In this document: piece by piece, positions 5,754 to 5,797 of the stretch | Numbering within the stretch: position 1 is the first letter of the stretch | Layout: every line of letters starts with the position of its first letter | NCBI GenBank assembly: GCA_937895825.1 | Contig: CALBKP010000063.1 | Location: 1-5,797 of the forward strand | Direction of reading: 5' to 3' | Source of the DNA: an uncultured Alistipes sp. | GTDB lineage: Bacteria > Bacteroidota > Bacteroidia > Bacteroidales > Rikenellaceae | Length of the DNA stretch: 5,797 bases | Notes under the pieces: generated by a model | Seen by the model: the letters and a program-made list of their open reading frames with translations, nothing else | Databases searched by the model: none | Told to the model about the DNA's origin: nothing | Translations under genes and position numbers: made by a program

Positions 5754-5797
5754 ATGAGATTCGAACTCACGACCTCTTGCATGCCATGCAAGCGCTC
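5746..5797 (-). tRNA. tRNA-Ala (anticodon GGC), 3' part; 5' end outside the window
   Basis: On the minus strand the sequence reads as the D-stem 3' strand GAGC and G26 (5797-5793), then the anticodon arm CTTGC / ATGGCAT / GCAAG (5792-5776) with anticodon GGC at 5785-5783. The five-base variable loop AGGTC (5775-5771) follows, then the T-arm GTGAG-TTCGAAT-CTCAT (5770-5754), acceptor strand ATCCTCC (5753-5747) and discriminator A73 at 5746. U70 is present, as required for the G3-U70 identity pair of alanine tRNAs, and A73 also fits alanine. The genome reads CA, not CCA, after A73, so CCA must be added by nucleotidyltransferase. Positions 1 to about 21 lie beyond base 5797. Confidence 0.93.

Noticed and set aside
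1..5797. Mobile element, CRISPR array, toxin-antitoxin or phage-defence system
   Set aside because: There are no transposase or integrase genes, no spaced direct repeats and no defence-type domains; the genes are housekeeping or envelope functions with continuous operon structure.

Overview
The window looks like a chromosomal core region of a member of the Bacteroidota, most likely the order Bacteroidales. The evidence is the promoter style (TAnnTTTG -7 boxes, one with a TTTG -33 box 19 bases upstream), the lack of clear Shine-Dalgarno sequences, a long-form NusB of about 310 residues, the nusB - DUF1573 - yajC order, and a lipoprotein-type signal followed by a Lys-Glu-Asp stretch. The GC-rich codon choice (many CTC, CGC and GAG codons) would fit an Alistipes-like genome, but I cannot fix the genus from this window.

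Left part (1-2395, plus strand): the 3' end of gyrB, a 12-bp hairpin in the short gap, then udk (uridine kinase) and, five bases later, a 499-residue exported protein. I read this last protein as a small gingipain-like (peptidase family C25, clan CD) lipoprotein. A strong two-way terminator closes this unit and the gene that converges on it.

Middle (2472-3739): a minus-strand iron-containing alcohol dehydrogenase of the YqhD/BdhA type (NADPH-dependent aldehyde reductase). It is divided from nusB by a 98-bp divergent promoter region in which the two -7 boxes form a perfect 9-bp inverted repeat.

Right part (3740-5797): nusB and a membrane-anchored DUF1573 protein form a tight pair. yajC follows with its own near-consensus promoter and a strong terminator. 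The window ends inside a minus-strand tRNA-Ala(GGC) gene, whose terminator hairpin can extend to pair with the 3' acceptor strand of the tRNA.

Most of the content is housekeeping: DNA topology, pyrimidine salvage, rRNA antitermination and Sec export. I found no mobile element, CRISPR array or defence system. The points most worth a second look are the C25-like lipoprotein, the mirrored divergent promoters, and the tRNA/terminator inverted repeat.
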